Shown piece after piece: positions 54,471 through 64,000 of a stretch of 64,000 nucleotides of DNA (positions within the stretch are counted from its first letter, which is position 1; each line of letters opens with the position of its first letter). The stretch covers positions 1 through 64,000 of the forward strand of contig NZ_JACDOH010000001.1 of NCBI RefSeq assembly GCF_017656155.1, read 5' to 3'. The DNA comes from Thermosyntropha sp. (GTDB taxonomy: Bacteria > Bacillota > Syntrophomonadia > Syntrophomonadales > Syntrophomonadaceae). The notes under the pieces were generated by a model, which had not been told where the DNA came from, made no database searches, and saw nothing but the letters and a program-made list of their open reading frames with translations. Made by a program: the position numbers and the translations under genes.

Positions 54471-55157
54471 ATGTTTACCTTTGGTATGTTGGATGGAGCA
54501 CTTTTTCACATAGGTCCTATACCGGTTGACCATATAATTGTCACACAGTGGGTGATAATAGCCTTAATAGGGTTAGTTGCTTTTATGGCAACCAGAGACA
54601 TGCAGATGGTTCCGAGGGGTTTGCAGAATGCTTTTGAAGCCCTGATAGTATGGACTTATGATTTTTTTACCCAGCTCATGGACAAAGAACATATTGCGAA
54701 AAAGTATGCTCCACTTTTGTCAACATTTTTCCTGTTTATAATTGTTTCCAACTACAGCGGTTTAATCCCTGGTGCTGGGAACATACCTGGCTATCAACCG
54801 CCCACCGCAAACTGGAATACTACTTTAACCCTTGCTCTTATAACTGCTATTACCGTTCAAATAGCTGGTTTTTCTGAACATGGTGTACATTACCTGGGGC
54901 ATTTTATAAGCCCGAGTCCGCTCATGCTGCCGCTTAATTTGCTGGAAGAAATTACACATCCCTTATCCCTGTTTCTCCGTCTATTCGGAAACATATTTGG
55001 AGAAGAAATGATTCTTGCTTTTATGCTGTATTTGGTTCCATTCTTTGTTCCAGCTCTTCTTATGGGGTTAAGTGTGCTTCTGGCAGCTATCCAGGCGGTA
55101 GTATTTACTATTTTGTCCGCCAGTTACATAGCTACTGCAACTGGTGAAGGACATTAG
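54471..55157 (+). CDS. atpB: ATP synthase F0 subunit a
   Basis: Five- to six-helix stator subunit that conducts ions past the c ring. The essential Arg lies in LFLRLFGN at about 169, with SNYSGLIPG and EEITHPLSLFLR typical. Length of 228 residues is normal. GGGGGG-type site before ATG. Confidence 0.97.
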   Translation: MFTFGMLDGALFHIGPIPVDHIIVTQWVIIALIGLVAFMATRDMQMVPRGLQNAFEALIVWTYDFFTQLMDKEHIAKKYAPLLSTFFLFIIVSNYSGLIPGAGNIPGYQPPTANWNTTLTLALITAITVQIAGFSEHGVHYLGHFISPSPLMLPLNLLEEITHPLSLFLRLFGNIFGEEMILAFMLYLVPFFVPALLMGLSVLLAAIQAVVFTILSASYIATATGEGH

Positions 55158-55217
55158 AACTTTGAGGTCTATGATTAACCCATTGATATTGATGATGCTG
55201 TGAAAGGGGGGAAAAAA

Positions 55218-55436
55218 ATGGGTATTGCTTTAGGAGCAGGTTTAGCTGTATCTATTGCAGGTCTTGGCGGTGGCGTTGGAATGGGTATTGCCGGCGGCAA
55301 AGCTATTGAGGCTATTGCAAGACAACCAGAAGTAGGTGGGGATGTAAGAACCCTTATGTTCATTACCTTCGCATTTATTGAAACCTTAACTATTTATGGT
55401 CTTTTGATTGCATTTATGCTGGTTGGGAAAATGTAA
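55218..55436 (+). CDS. atpE: ATP synthase F0 subunit c
   Basis: The 72-residue two-helix hairpin has the ARQPE loop (34-38) and the ion-carrying Glu55 in FIETLTIYG. T56 and Y60 resemble sodium-type c subunits, but the helix-1 Gln of the sodium site is Met22 here, so a proton ring is more likely. ATG 55218 with AAAGGGGGG upstream gives the usual length; the GTG at 55200 is inside the ribosome binding site. Confidence 0.96.
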   Translation: MGIALGAGLAVSIAGLGGGVGMGIAGGKAIEAIARQPEVGGDVRTLMFITFAFIETLTIYGLLIAFMLVGKM

Positions 55437-55466
55437 TAGTACTACACCGTCAATTCATTTTTGCAG

Positions 55467-55508
55467 GGCGATAGAGCACTTATTATTTGGAAATTTAGCT
55501 CTATCGCC
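55467..55508 (+). promoter_or_regulatory. Intercistronic hairpin atpE-atpF
   Basis: A perfect 11-bp stem GGCGATAGAGC (55467-55477) and GCTCTATCGCC (55498-55508) encloses a 20-nt loop. There is no T run, so it probably stabilises or processes the atpE message instead of terminating it. Confidence 0.65.
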
Positions 55509-55546
55509 TGAATACTATTTGTTCTGAGATTGGAGGTAAAACGTCC

Positions 55547-56167
55547 GTGATAAGAAAAAGAAATGTTTTTATGATCCTCCTTTTAACCCTTATTATGACC
55601 ATAGGATTTGCAAGTTTAGCTTATGCCAGTGGAGCCGGGGCAGGAGGGGTTATACCTGCACCTGAAGGGCATACGCCTAAGCTGTTTAACTGGTATGCCA
55701 TAGGATGGACTGCTGTTAACTTTTTTATACTGTTAGCGATATTATATAAGTTTGCTTTTGATCCGATTAACAATATGTTGGAACAGCGTACTAATACTAT
55801 TGAAAGCTCACTTAAGCATGCCGAACAGGTAAAAGTAGAAGTTGAAGAAATGAGGAAAGAAGCACAGGCTAATTTAGCTGAGTCCCGCAAACAGGCTCAG
55901 GAAATAGTAGCCCGTGCCACCAAGGCTGCAGAAGATGCTAAAGATGAAATTATAGCCAAGGCTCAGCAGGAAGCCGACAATATCAAAGATAAGGCTTATG
56001 CAGAAATCCAGGCAGCGACTGAAAAAGCTAAGATGGAACTTAAAGATGCTGCTGTCATGTTAGCTTTAATGGCAGCAGAAAAGGTTTTAGAACGTGCAAT
56101 TACTGATGAGGATCACAAGAACATGGTGAAAAACTTTGTTAATGAGGCAGGCGATTTGATGTGTTAA
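55547..56167 (+). CDS. atpF: ATP synthase F0 subunit b with N-terminal extension
   Basis: The peripheral-stalk subunit has its membrane helix at about 51-68 (TAVNFFILLAILYKF), then PINNMLEQR and a long coiled coil rich in Glu, Lys and Ala. Unusually, about 28 residues with a signal-peptide-like helix precede it (MILLLTLIMTIGFASLAYAS). The length of 206 exceeds the usual 160-170. GTG start with a GGAGG site. It overlaps atpH by 7 nt. Confidence 0.95.
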   Translation: MIRKRNVFMILLLTLIMTIGFASLAYASGAGAGGVIPAPEGHTPKLFNWYAIGWTAVNFFILLAILYKFAFDPINNMLEQRTNTIESSLKHAEQVKVEVEEMRKEAQANLAESRKQAQEIVARATKAAEDAKDEIIAKAQQEADNIKDKAYAEIQAATEKAKMELKDAAVMLALMAAEKVLERAITDEDHKNMVKNFVNEAGDLMC

Positions 56168-56709
56168 ATAAAAGCGTCGCTAGACGCTATGCCGAAGCTT
56201 TTTTCAGCCTGGCACAGGAACAGGGAAAGATTGATGAATTTGAAAAAGATTTAGAAACAGTAGTTAAGATACTCAATGAAACCGAATATTTAAAGGAATA
56301 TTTAGGGCATTTGTTAATCCAGCCCCAGGCCAAAAAAGATGTGATGACAAAGCTTTTGGCTGAAAAGGTATCTCAAAATACGCTTAACTTTATACATTTG
56401 ATTGTTGATAAAAGGCGTGAAAAATATATAGAAATCATAACCGAAGAGTATAAGAACATGGCGGATGAATCACGCAATATCACAAAGGCGGAGCTTGTGG
56501 CTGCTCGTGAAGTGCCGGAAGAATATATTAAGGATTTAGCTGAAAAGCTGTCAAAAGCAACAGGAAAAACTATTAAAATTACACAAAAAGTTGAACCTGC
56601 TTTACTTGGGGGCGTGAAAATCCGGATTGGCGATCAGGTTATTGATGGTACGGTAGCCAAGAAACTGGAAACGCTGCGTGAAAAATTAAGACAGGCAAAG
56701 ATAAGTTAA
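56161..56709 (+). CDS. atpH: ATP synthase F1 subunit delta
   Basis: Links the stalk to F1. The start LNKSVARRYAEAFFSLA and the C-terminal GGVKIRIGDQVIDGTVAKKLE are diagnostic. 182 residues. GTG start inside the atpF end. Confidence 0.97.
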   Translation: MLNKSVARRYAEAFFSLAQEQGKIDEFEKDLETVVKILNETEYLKEYLGHLLIQPQAKKDVMTKLLAEKVSQNTLNFIHLIVDKRREKYIEIITEEYKNMADESRNITKAELVAAREVPEEYIKDLAEKLSKATGKTIKITQKVEPALLGGVKIRIGDQVIDGTVAKKLETLREKLRQAKIS

Positions 56710-56730
56710 TTGATAGGGGTGAGCACATAA

Positions 56731-58245
<1,515 letters not shown>

Positions 58246-58256
58246 GCGGTGATTAG

Positions 58257-59141
58257 ATGGCAGGAGCAAGTGTAAGAGACTACAAACGCCGGATACGCAG
58301 TGTAAAAAACACTCAGCAAATCACCAAGGCTATGAAAATGGTAGCAGCAGCCAAACTGCGCCGGGCTCAGGAGAGTGCGGAGGCTTCCCGGCCTTATACT
58401 GAAACTTTGCGTGATACCATAGCCCGTTTAGCTGCTGTAGCAGGTGACATTGAACATCCATTGCTGCAAAAAAGGGAAGAAGTGCGAAAAGTGGGATATA
58501 TAGTGGTTACAGCTGACCGCGGGCTTTGCGGTGCATATAATACTAACATTATTAAAGCGGTTAATACTGCTATTGAAGAGGACGAACGAGATGTTGAATT
58601 TAATGTTATAGCAGTAGGGCGTAAAGTGCGCGATTTTTTCCGAAAGCGTGGTGGACTGGTAGCTGAATATGTTAACCTGGGAGACGTTGTGAATTATGCA
58701 GACGCCAGGGAAATCGGGCAGTATGTAATGAAAGCCTATGAAGACGGTGAACTTGATGAAGTATATGTTGTTTATGCACGCTTTGTAAATGCGCTGCGTC
58801 AGGTTCCGACAATTGAAAAGATATTGCCCATTGAACCACCAACTCAGGAAGGGGAAACGGAAGAAACTTTTGTTGAGTATATTTACGAGCCGGATGTCAA
58901 AATTATACTGGAAAGCTTATTACCACGCTATATCGGCAGCCAGATATATCATGCCATGCTGGAAGGGAAAGCGAGTGAACACGGTGCGCGTATGACCGCA
59001 ATGGGCAATGCAACTGAAAATGCGGGAGAAATCATTGACAGTTTGACTCTGGAAATGAACAAAGCGCGTCAGGCTGCAATTACCAAAGAAATCCTGGATA
59101 TAGTTGGTGGAGCCGAAGCTCTCAAAAAAGGAGGAAAGTAG
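58257..59141 (+). CDS. atpG: ATP synthase F1 subunit gamma
   Basis: The rotor shaft subunit: N-terminal helix RRIRSVKNTQQITKAMKMVA, TADRGLCGAYNTN in the middle, and the C-terminal helix ARMTAMGNATENA. 294 residues. Starts 11 bp after atpA. Confidence 0.98.
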   Translation: MAGASVRDYKRRIRSVKNTQQITKAMKMVAAAKLRRAQESAEASRPYTETLRDTIARLAAVAGDIEHPLLQKREEVRKVGYIVVTADRGLCGAYNTNIIKAVNTAIEEDERDVEFNVIAVGRKVRDFFRKRGGLVAEYVNLGDVVNYADAREIGQYVMKAYEDGELDEVYVVYARFVNALRQVPTIEKILPIEPPTQEGETEETFVEYIYEPDVKIILESLLPRYIGSQIYHAMLEGKASEHGARMTAMGNATENAGEIIDSLTLEMNKARQAAITKEILDIVGGAEALKKGGK

Positions 59142-60575
<1,434 letters not shown>

Positions 60576-60578
60576 CCT

Positions 60579-60998
60579 ATGGCAGAAAACACCTTTATGT
60601 TAGAAATAATTACGCCGGAAGAAATCCTTCTGCGTGAAGAGGTTCAGTTTCTTGTAGTTCCTGAAACCCAGGGTGAACTAGGGGTTTTGAAAAATCATGC
60701 ACCAATGATTGCGGCTTTGAATATTGGGGTTTTAAGATATACTGATGCTGATGGTCAGATTCGTAAAGTCGCTATCAGCGGAGGCTTTATGGAAGTAATT
60801 TATAATGAAGCCCGGGTTTTGGCAGAAACAGCAGAACTGGGAAATGAAATTGATGTGTTGAGGGCTCAGGAAGCCTTGAAACGGGCTAAAAGAAGGCTAG
60901 AACAGCGAGACGAAAATATTGACTTTGTTCGTGCCCAAAAGGCTTTGCAGAGAGCTATTGCGAGGCTTAAAGCAGCTGATGCTTATAATGAACAGTAG
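60579..60998 (+). CDS. atpC: ATP synthase F1 subunit epsilon
   Basis: Rotor subunit that regulates ATP hydrolysis. The beta-sandwich (VVPETQGELGVLKNHAPM) is followed by a C-terminal helical pair rich in Arg. 139 residues. Completes the operon order a, c, b, delta, alpha, gamma, beta, epsilon. Confidence 0.97.
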   Translation: MAENTFMLEIITPEEILLREEVQFLVVPETQGELGVLKNHAPMIAALNIGVLRYTDADGQIRKVAISGGFMEVIYNEARVLAETAELGNEIDVLRAQEALKRAKRRLEQRDENIDFVRAQKALQRAIARLKAADAYNEQ

Positions 60999-61005
60999 AA
61001 TTGTT

Positions 61006-61034
61006 AAAGCCGGAAGTTTTGTGCTTCCGGCTTT
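61006..61034 (+). terminator. Hairpin after atpC
   Basis: AAAGCCGGAAG (61006-61016) pairs with CTTCCGGCTTT (61024-61034) across a 7-nt loop. Only a short T stretch is present, so read-through to the small genes downstream is possible. Confidence 0.65.
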
Positions 61035-61069
61035 AAGCTAGAAAAAGAAAGGCTTAAAGAGGTTTGAAT

Positions 61070-61285
61070 GTGGATAAGCAAAGCATAATTAAAGTTTTTT
61101 TAATAGCTATCCTTATCTACTATCTGATTAAAGTAGCCTTGTTCCTTTTATTATGGCAGATCTTGCACCAGATGGAGGAAAAGGGAAGAAAGAGAGTTGA
61201 AAAGAGAAAAAGGATTATAGAAGAACAGCGCCAAAAAAGGCAGGAAAAATGGGCTAAATATTATGATGGTAAAAATAAAAAATAA
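61070..61285 (+). CDS. Small membrane protein with basic tail
   Basis: One hydrophobic segment (about residues 5-30) is followed by a very basic helix rich in Arg, Lys and Glu. GTG 61070 has AAAGAGG 7 nt upstream; a TTG at 61064 is too close. 71 residues, unknown function. Confidence 0.65.
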   Translation: MDKQSIIKVFLIAILIYYLIKVALFLLLWQILHQMEEKGRKRVEKRKRIIEEQRQKRQEKWAKYYDGKNKK

Positions 61286-61306
61286 TCAGATTTTGAGGGA
61301 TAAAAT

Positions 61307-61468
61307 ATGCAGGAAAAATTTATATATATGATAGTTTCTGTTTTTGTTATTACGGTGCTTTTTGGTATACTTATATGGTGGCAGCTGGGAAGAGTCCAGA
61401 AAAGGGCTTTAGAAGCCAAAAAGAAAAAAGAGATTTACTTGGAACAGATGCAAAAAAAACAGGAATAA
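61307..61468 (+). CDS. Tiny membrane protein with basic tail
   Basis: The 53-residue protein has one helix (about residues 5-24, ending IWWQ) followed by a Lys/Arg/Glu-rich tail ending QKKQE. GAGGG lies 7 nt before the ATG. Same layout as its upstream neighbour 21 bp away; the two may be related. Unknown function. Confidence 0.55.
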   Translation: MQEKFIYMIVSVFVITVLFGILIWWQLGRVQKRALEAKKKKEIYLEQMQKKQE

Positions 61469-61535
61469 ATTAGTTGGGTTTTACCTGATTTTGTTGAAGG
61501 GTGTATTGATGAAAAAGGAAAAGATAAATAATTCG

Positions 61536-61567
61536 AAAACCTGCTCAAAGCAGGTTTTAATTTTTTT
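61536..61567 (+). terminator. Terminator after the small genes
   Basis: AAAACCTGCT (61536-61545) pairs with AGCAGGTTTT (61549-61558) across a 3-nt loop and is followed by AATTTTTTT. A good intrinsic terminator that likely ends the atp transcript. Confidence 0.88.
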
Positions 61568-61650
61568 CCCCCACTTTAAATCATGAATAAACCTGTTTAG
61601 TCAAGGCAAAAATTTTTAATAGGAAAGTATTGGGGGAGGTTTTTTTATTT

Positions 61651-62394
61651 ATGAAAAAGATTTTATTATATTTAACAGTTTTTACAATATTATGTTTTTT
61701 TGGCAGCTTTACTATAGATTACACTATTGGCAAACAGCTTACGAATCGTTCACCATATTACCTAGCTTTTACATCAATCGGTGCAAATTCTCTCTCATCA
61801 AATTTAGATGCTTGGGCAAAAATAAAAACAGATTCATCTCCTTCTGAATTAAAGGCATATATGCTAAAAATACTGGCAGGTTTCAATATATCTTTTACTC
61901 CGGAGAACATGAAGTTGGTGGAAGATGATAAAAAGAATACGATTTTTTATCAATACAGCGATAACAAGATGAAAATCGTTTTAGTTTTAGAATCGGATCT
62001 TATCCTAGAGGAAACCTTTTTTGTAGTATCTGTCAATGAAAAGGGAGATATAACAGATTTAAGAAAATGGGAGTCCCGGCTCAATGAGCTTATCGGGATA
62101 AAATGGACGTATTATTATACCTATCAAGGAGAACTTGACGGAATAATTAATTTTGAATCACAAGATGAACTTATAAAAGTAATATTAAAAAATTTAGATG
62201 CGAAAGAGAGAAACTGGTTTAAAAATAAAAAAGTTACCAGCTGTGCAGCCTATTCTTCAAAACTTAAGCCATATATCAATTCAGTGCAAGTCGGAGTTAA
62301 TAGATGCAACTTACAGATAGCCATTACCCCGGATGAAAAAAGGAATAAAACATATATAATAATCGGGGCACCGCTTATATTAGGAGAATATTAA
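61651..62394 (+). CDS. ywmB: YwmB-like TATA-box-fold protein
   Basis: An N-terminal hydrophobic helix (MKKILLYLTVFTIL) is followed by a region of about 220 residues of mixed strands and helices, as in the YwmB family. It lies before murA and spoIID, the same place as ywmB in B. subtilis, which is the main support. ATG 61651 is 11 nt from GGGGGAGG, a long spacing. Function of the family is unknown. Confidence 0.75.
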   Translation: MKKILLYLTVFTILCFFGSFTIDYTIGKQLTNRSPYYLAFTSIGANSLSSNLDAWAKIKTDSSPSELKAYMLKILAGFNISFTPENMKLVEDDKKNTIFYQYSDNKMKIVLVLESDLILEETFFVVSVNEKGDITDLRKWESRLNELIGIKWTYYYTYQGELDGIINFESQDELIKVILKNLDAKERNWFKNKKVTSCAAYSSKLKPYINSVQVGVNRCNLQIAITPDEKRNKTYIIIGAPLILGEY

Positions 62395-62408
62395 ATTTTG
62401 CGTAAAAG

Positions 62409-62437
62409 CCCGACACTTTCAATAATTTAGTGTCGGG
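62409..62437 (+). terminator. Terminator after ywmB
   Basis: CCCGACACT (62409-62417) pairs with AGTGTCGGG (62429-62437) across an 11-nt loop, followed by TATATTTTA. It ends 31 bp before the murA start. Confidence 0.7.
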
Positions 62438-62468
62438 TATATTTTACCCTGAAAGGAGGTGATTATTT

Positions 62469-63710
62469 ATGAAAATGGTTGTTCAGGGAGAAGCCAGGCT
62501 TACCGGAGAGGTGGAGATAAGTTCATCTAAAAACGCAGTACTGCCGGTTTTAGCGGCTACACTTTTAACAGAAGAAAAGGTAGTTTTGAGAAAGGTGCCG
62601 TTTATAGAGGATGTAAAAGTAATAAAGTTTTTGTTGAAAGAATTGGGAGTAGAAGTTAAAGAAGATAAAAAAGACCTGAATATTATTGGACAAGCCAGAT
62701 ATAATCATCCCCCATATGAAATGGTGAAGAAAATAAGGGCTTCATTTCTTTTGATGGGACCTGTTTTAGCAACCAAAGGATTAGTGAGGGTTTCTTTGCC
62801 AGGAGGTTGTGCTATAGGAACCAGGCCGATTGATTTACATTTAAAAGGGTTTAAAGCCTTGGGAGCTCAGTTTACTTTTTCCGGGGGCGATATTATAGCA
62901 AGGGTTAATAAATTGAAAGGGACTCATATCTATTTAGATTTTCCAAGTGTAGGAGCAACAGAAAACATAATGATGGCAGCAGCCCTGGCAAGTGGAACAA
63001 CTTACATTGAAAATGCGGCTCTAGAGCCGGAAATAGTAGATTTAGCAAATTTCATAAATTCAATGGGAGGGAAAATAAGCGGAGCTGGTACTAATATAAT
63101 TAGAATTGAAGGGGTAAAAGAACTTAAAGGAACAGAATATTCCTGTATTCCTGATCGGATTGAAGCGGGTACTTTTATGTTAGCAGCAGCTGCTACGGGA
63201 GGAGATGTTTTAATAAATAATGTTATTCCCGAACATGTAAAAGCAATTACTGCCAAGCTTATTGAAACAGGAGTCGAAGTTGAGGAAAGGGGTAGTCAGA
63301 TAAGGGTAAAAGGACAGAAAAAAATAAATCCGGTTTATATCAAAACTATGCCATATCCCGGTTTCCCAACAGATATGCAGGCCCAATTTATGGCTTATTT
63401 AAGCTGTGCGGATGGAAGCAGCATAATTACAGAATCGGTTTTTGAAAATAGATTTATGCATGTCCAGGAATTAATGCGCATGGGGGCATCTATTAAAATT
63501 GAAGGTAAAACAGCAATAATAAAAGGAGTTTCAAAATTACATGGAACAGAGGTAATTGCTACTGATCTGAGGGCAGGAGCAGCCCTTTTAATAGCTGGGA
63601 TGATGGCTCAAGGAAGTACGACTGTTACTAACAGCTATCATATTAACCGGGGTTATGAAAATGTAGTGGAAAAATTAAGAGCTTTAGGAGCAGATATAAA
63701 AGAGGTATAA
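62469..63710 (+). CDS. murA: UDP-N-acetylglucosamine enolpyruvyl transferase MurA
   Basis: First committed step of peptidoglycan synthesis, adding enolpyruvate to UDP-GlcNAc. Catalytic Cys is C114 in [10 protein letters not shown], matching C115 of E. coli MurA and implying fosfomycin sensitivity. [15 protein letters not shown] and [11 protein letters not shown] are standard. 413 residues. GGAGGTGAT site. Confidence 0.97.
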   Translation: MKMVVQGEARLTGEVEISSSKNAVLPVLAATLLTEEKVVLRKVPFIEDVKVIKFLLKELGVEVKEDKKDLNIIGQARYNHPPYEMVKKIRASFLLMGPVLATKGLVRVSLPGGCAIGTRPIDLHLKGFKALGAQFTFSGGDIIARVNKLKGTHIYLDFPSVGATENIMMAAALASGTTYIENAALEPEIVDLANFINSMGGKISGAGTNIIRIEGVKELKGTEYSCIPDRIEAGTFMLAAAATGGDVLINNVIPEHVKAITAKLIETGVEVEERGSQIRVKGQKKINPVYIKTMPYPGFPTDMQAQFMAYLSCADGSSIITESVFENRFMHVQELMRMGASIKIEGKTAIIKGVSKLHGTEVIATDLRAGAALLIAGMMAQGSTTVTNSYHINRGYENVVEKLRALGADIKEV

Positions 63711-63747
63711 CTGGCATATAAGTCTTTTTTTTTTAATAAAATTTGGC

Positions 63748-64000
63748 ATGAAGAAAAAATATGTAATTATTTTATTGATTTTTATAATTATTTTTTTTGG
63801 TTTAAAATGTTCAAAAAATAAAATGGAGGTTAGGGAAGGGCTTGATATAAGATTATATTTAAGCAGAGAAAAGAAAATAATAAAAATAAATTTAGAAGAG
63901 TATGTAGTTGGGGCAGTTGCAGCGGAAATGCCGGCTTCTTTTGAAATAGAAGCGTTAAAAGCCCAGGCAGTATGTGCAAGGACTTATGCAGTAAGAAAAA
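63748..64000 (+). CDS. spoIID: SpoIID-like stage II sporulation protein, cut by window end
   Basis: Only the first 84 codons are in the window. A signal-anchor helix (to about residue 20) is followed by [17 protein letters not shown] and [14 protein letters not shown], the conserved start of SpoIID, the glycan-cleaving transglycosylase of engulfment. No strong ribosome binding site precedes the ATG. Position after murA matches B. subtilis. Confidence 0.9.
   Translation, partial: MKKKYVIILLIFIIIFFGLKCSKNKMEVREGLDIRLYLSREKKIIKINLEEYVVGAVAAEMPASFEIEALKAQAVCARTYAVRK

Noticed and set aside
61510-61590. Short frame overlapping the terminator after the small genes
   Set aside because: It runs through the hairpin, lacks a good ribosome binding site and ends at random.

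Overview
The window is a 64 kb piece of a chromosome from an anaerobic, endospore-forming member of the Firmicutes (Clostridia). The evidence is direct: a Spo0F-like phosphorelay regulator and the start of spoIID, S-layer homology (SLH) domains, strong AGGAGG-type ribosome binding sites with many TTG and GTG starts, and an oxygen-sensitive glycyl radical enzyme with its activase. An acetate/butyrate-type CoA-transferase hints at a butyrate-producing or syntrophic lifestyle like that of the Syntrophomonadaceae, but this is inference. No rRNA, tRNA or CRISPR array was seen. The DNA is AT-rich, most strongly in the restriction-modification-like block at 44.6-47.2 kb.

Layout. (1) 0.2-4.6 kb: a large chemoreceptor with a duplicated Cache sensor, and a membrane HD-GYP phosphodiesterase. 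(2) 4.7-18.5 kb: a tightly spaced envelope operon. It encodes a secreted three-repeat protein, a 2081-residue TIG/FN3 giant, a secreted beta-rich protein, a triple-SLH protein and a membrane-anchored M1-family peptidase. (3) 18.5-23.3 kb: a small converging gene, then argS, an RpoE(delta)-like gene, a metallo-hydrolase and pyrG. (4) 23.3-28.7 kb: a CoA-transferase on the minus strand, then femX-like, divergent alanine racemase, sppA and Yip1-family genes. (5) 28.8-34.1 kb: spo0F, fbaA, transaldolase-like gene, glpX, rho and a LysM/M23 peptidase. (6) 34.1-42.2 kb: an accessory stretch carrying a glycyl radical enzyme plus activase, a B12-riboswitch-controlled metE and an unknown six-helix membrane protein. 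It is punctuated by copies of a palindromic repeat with core GGGGACGGTTCT. (7) 42.2-47.2 kb: a radical SAM protein, a YhaM-like nuclease, a DNA adenine methyltransferase and a divergent unknown gene. (8) 47.3-54 kb: rpmE, a DUF1385 gene, prfA, prmC, ywlC, mntP, ywlE, rpiB, a dCMP deaminase gene and a MazG-like gene. (9) 54.1-61 kb: the complete F-type ATP synthase operon, then two tiny membrane-protein genes, ywmB, murA and the start of spoIID.

The backbone (argS/rpoE/pyrG, spo0F/fba/tal/glpX/rho, rpmE, prfA/prmC/ywlC/mntP/ywlE/rpiB, atp, ywmB/murA/spoIID) follows the gene order known from Bacillus subtilis. The Clostridia-specific material sits in two breaks, pyrG-to-spo0F and rho-to-rpmE. 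The best candidates for undescribed biology are the TIG/SLH envelope operon, the glycyl radical enzyme of unassigned substrate inside the repeat-bounded region, the unknown membrane protein with a pseudoknot-capable leader, and the femX-linked divergent alanine racemase.
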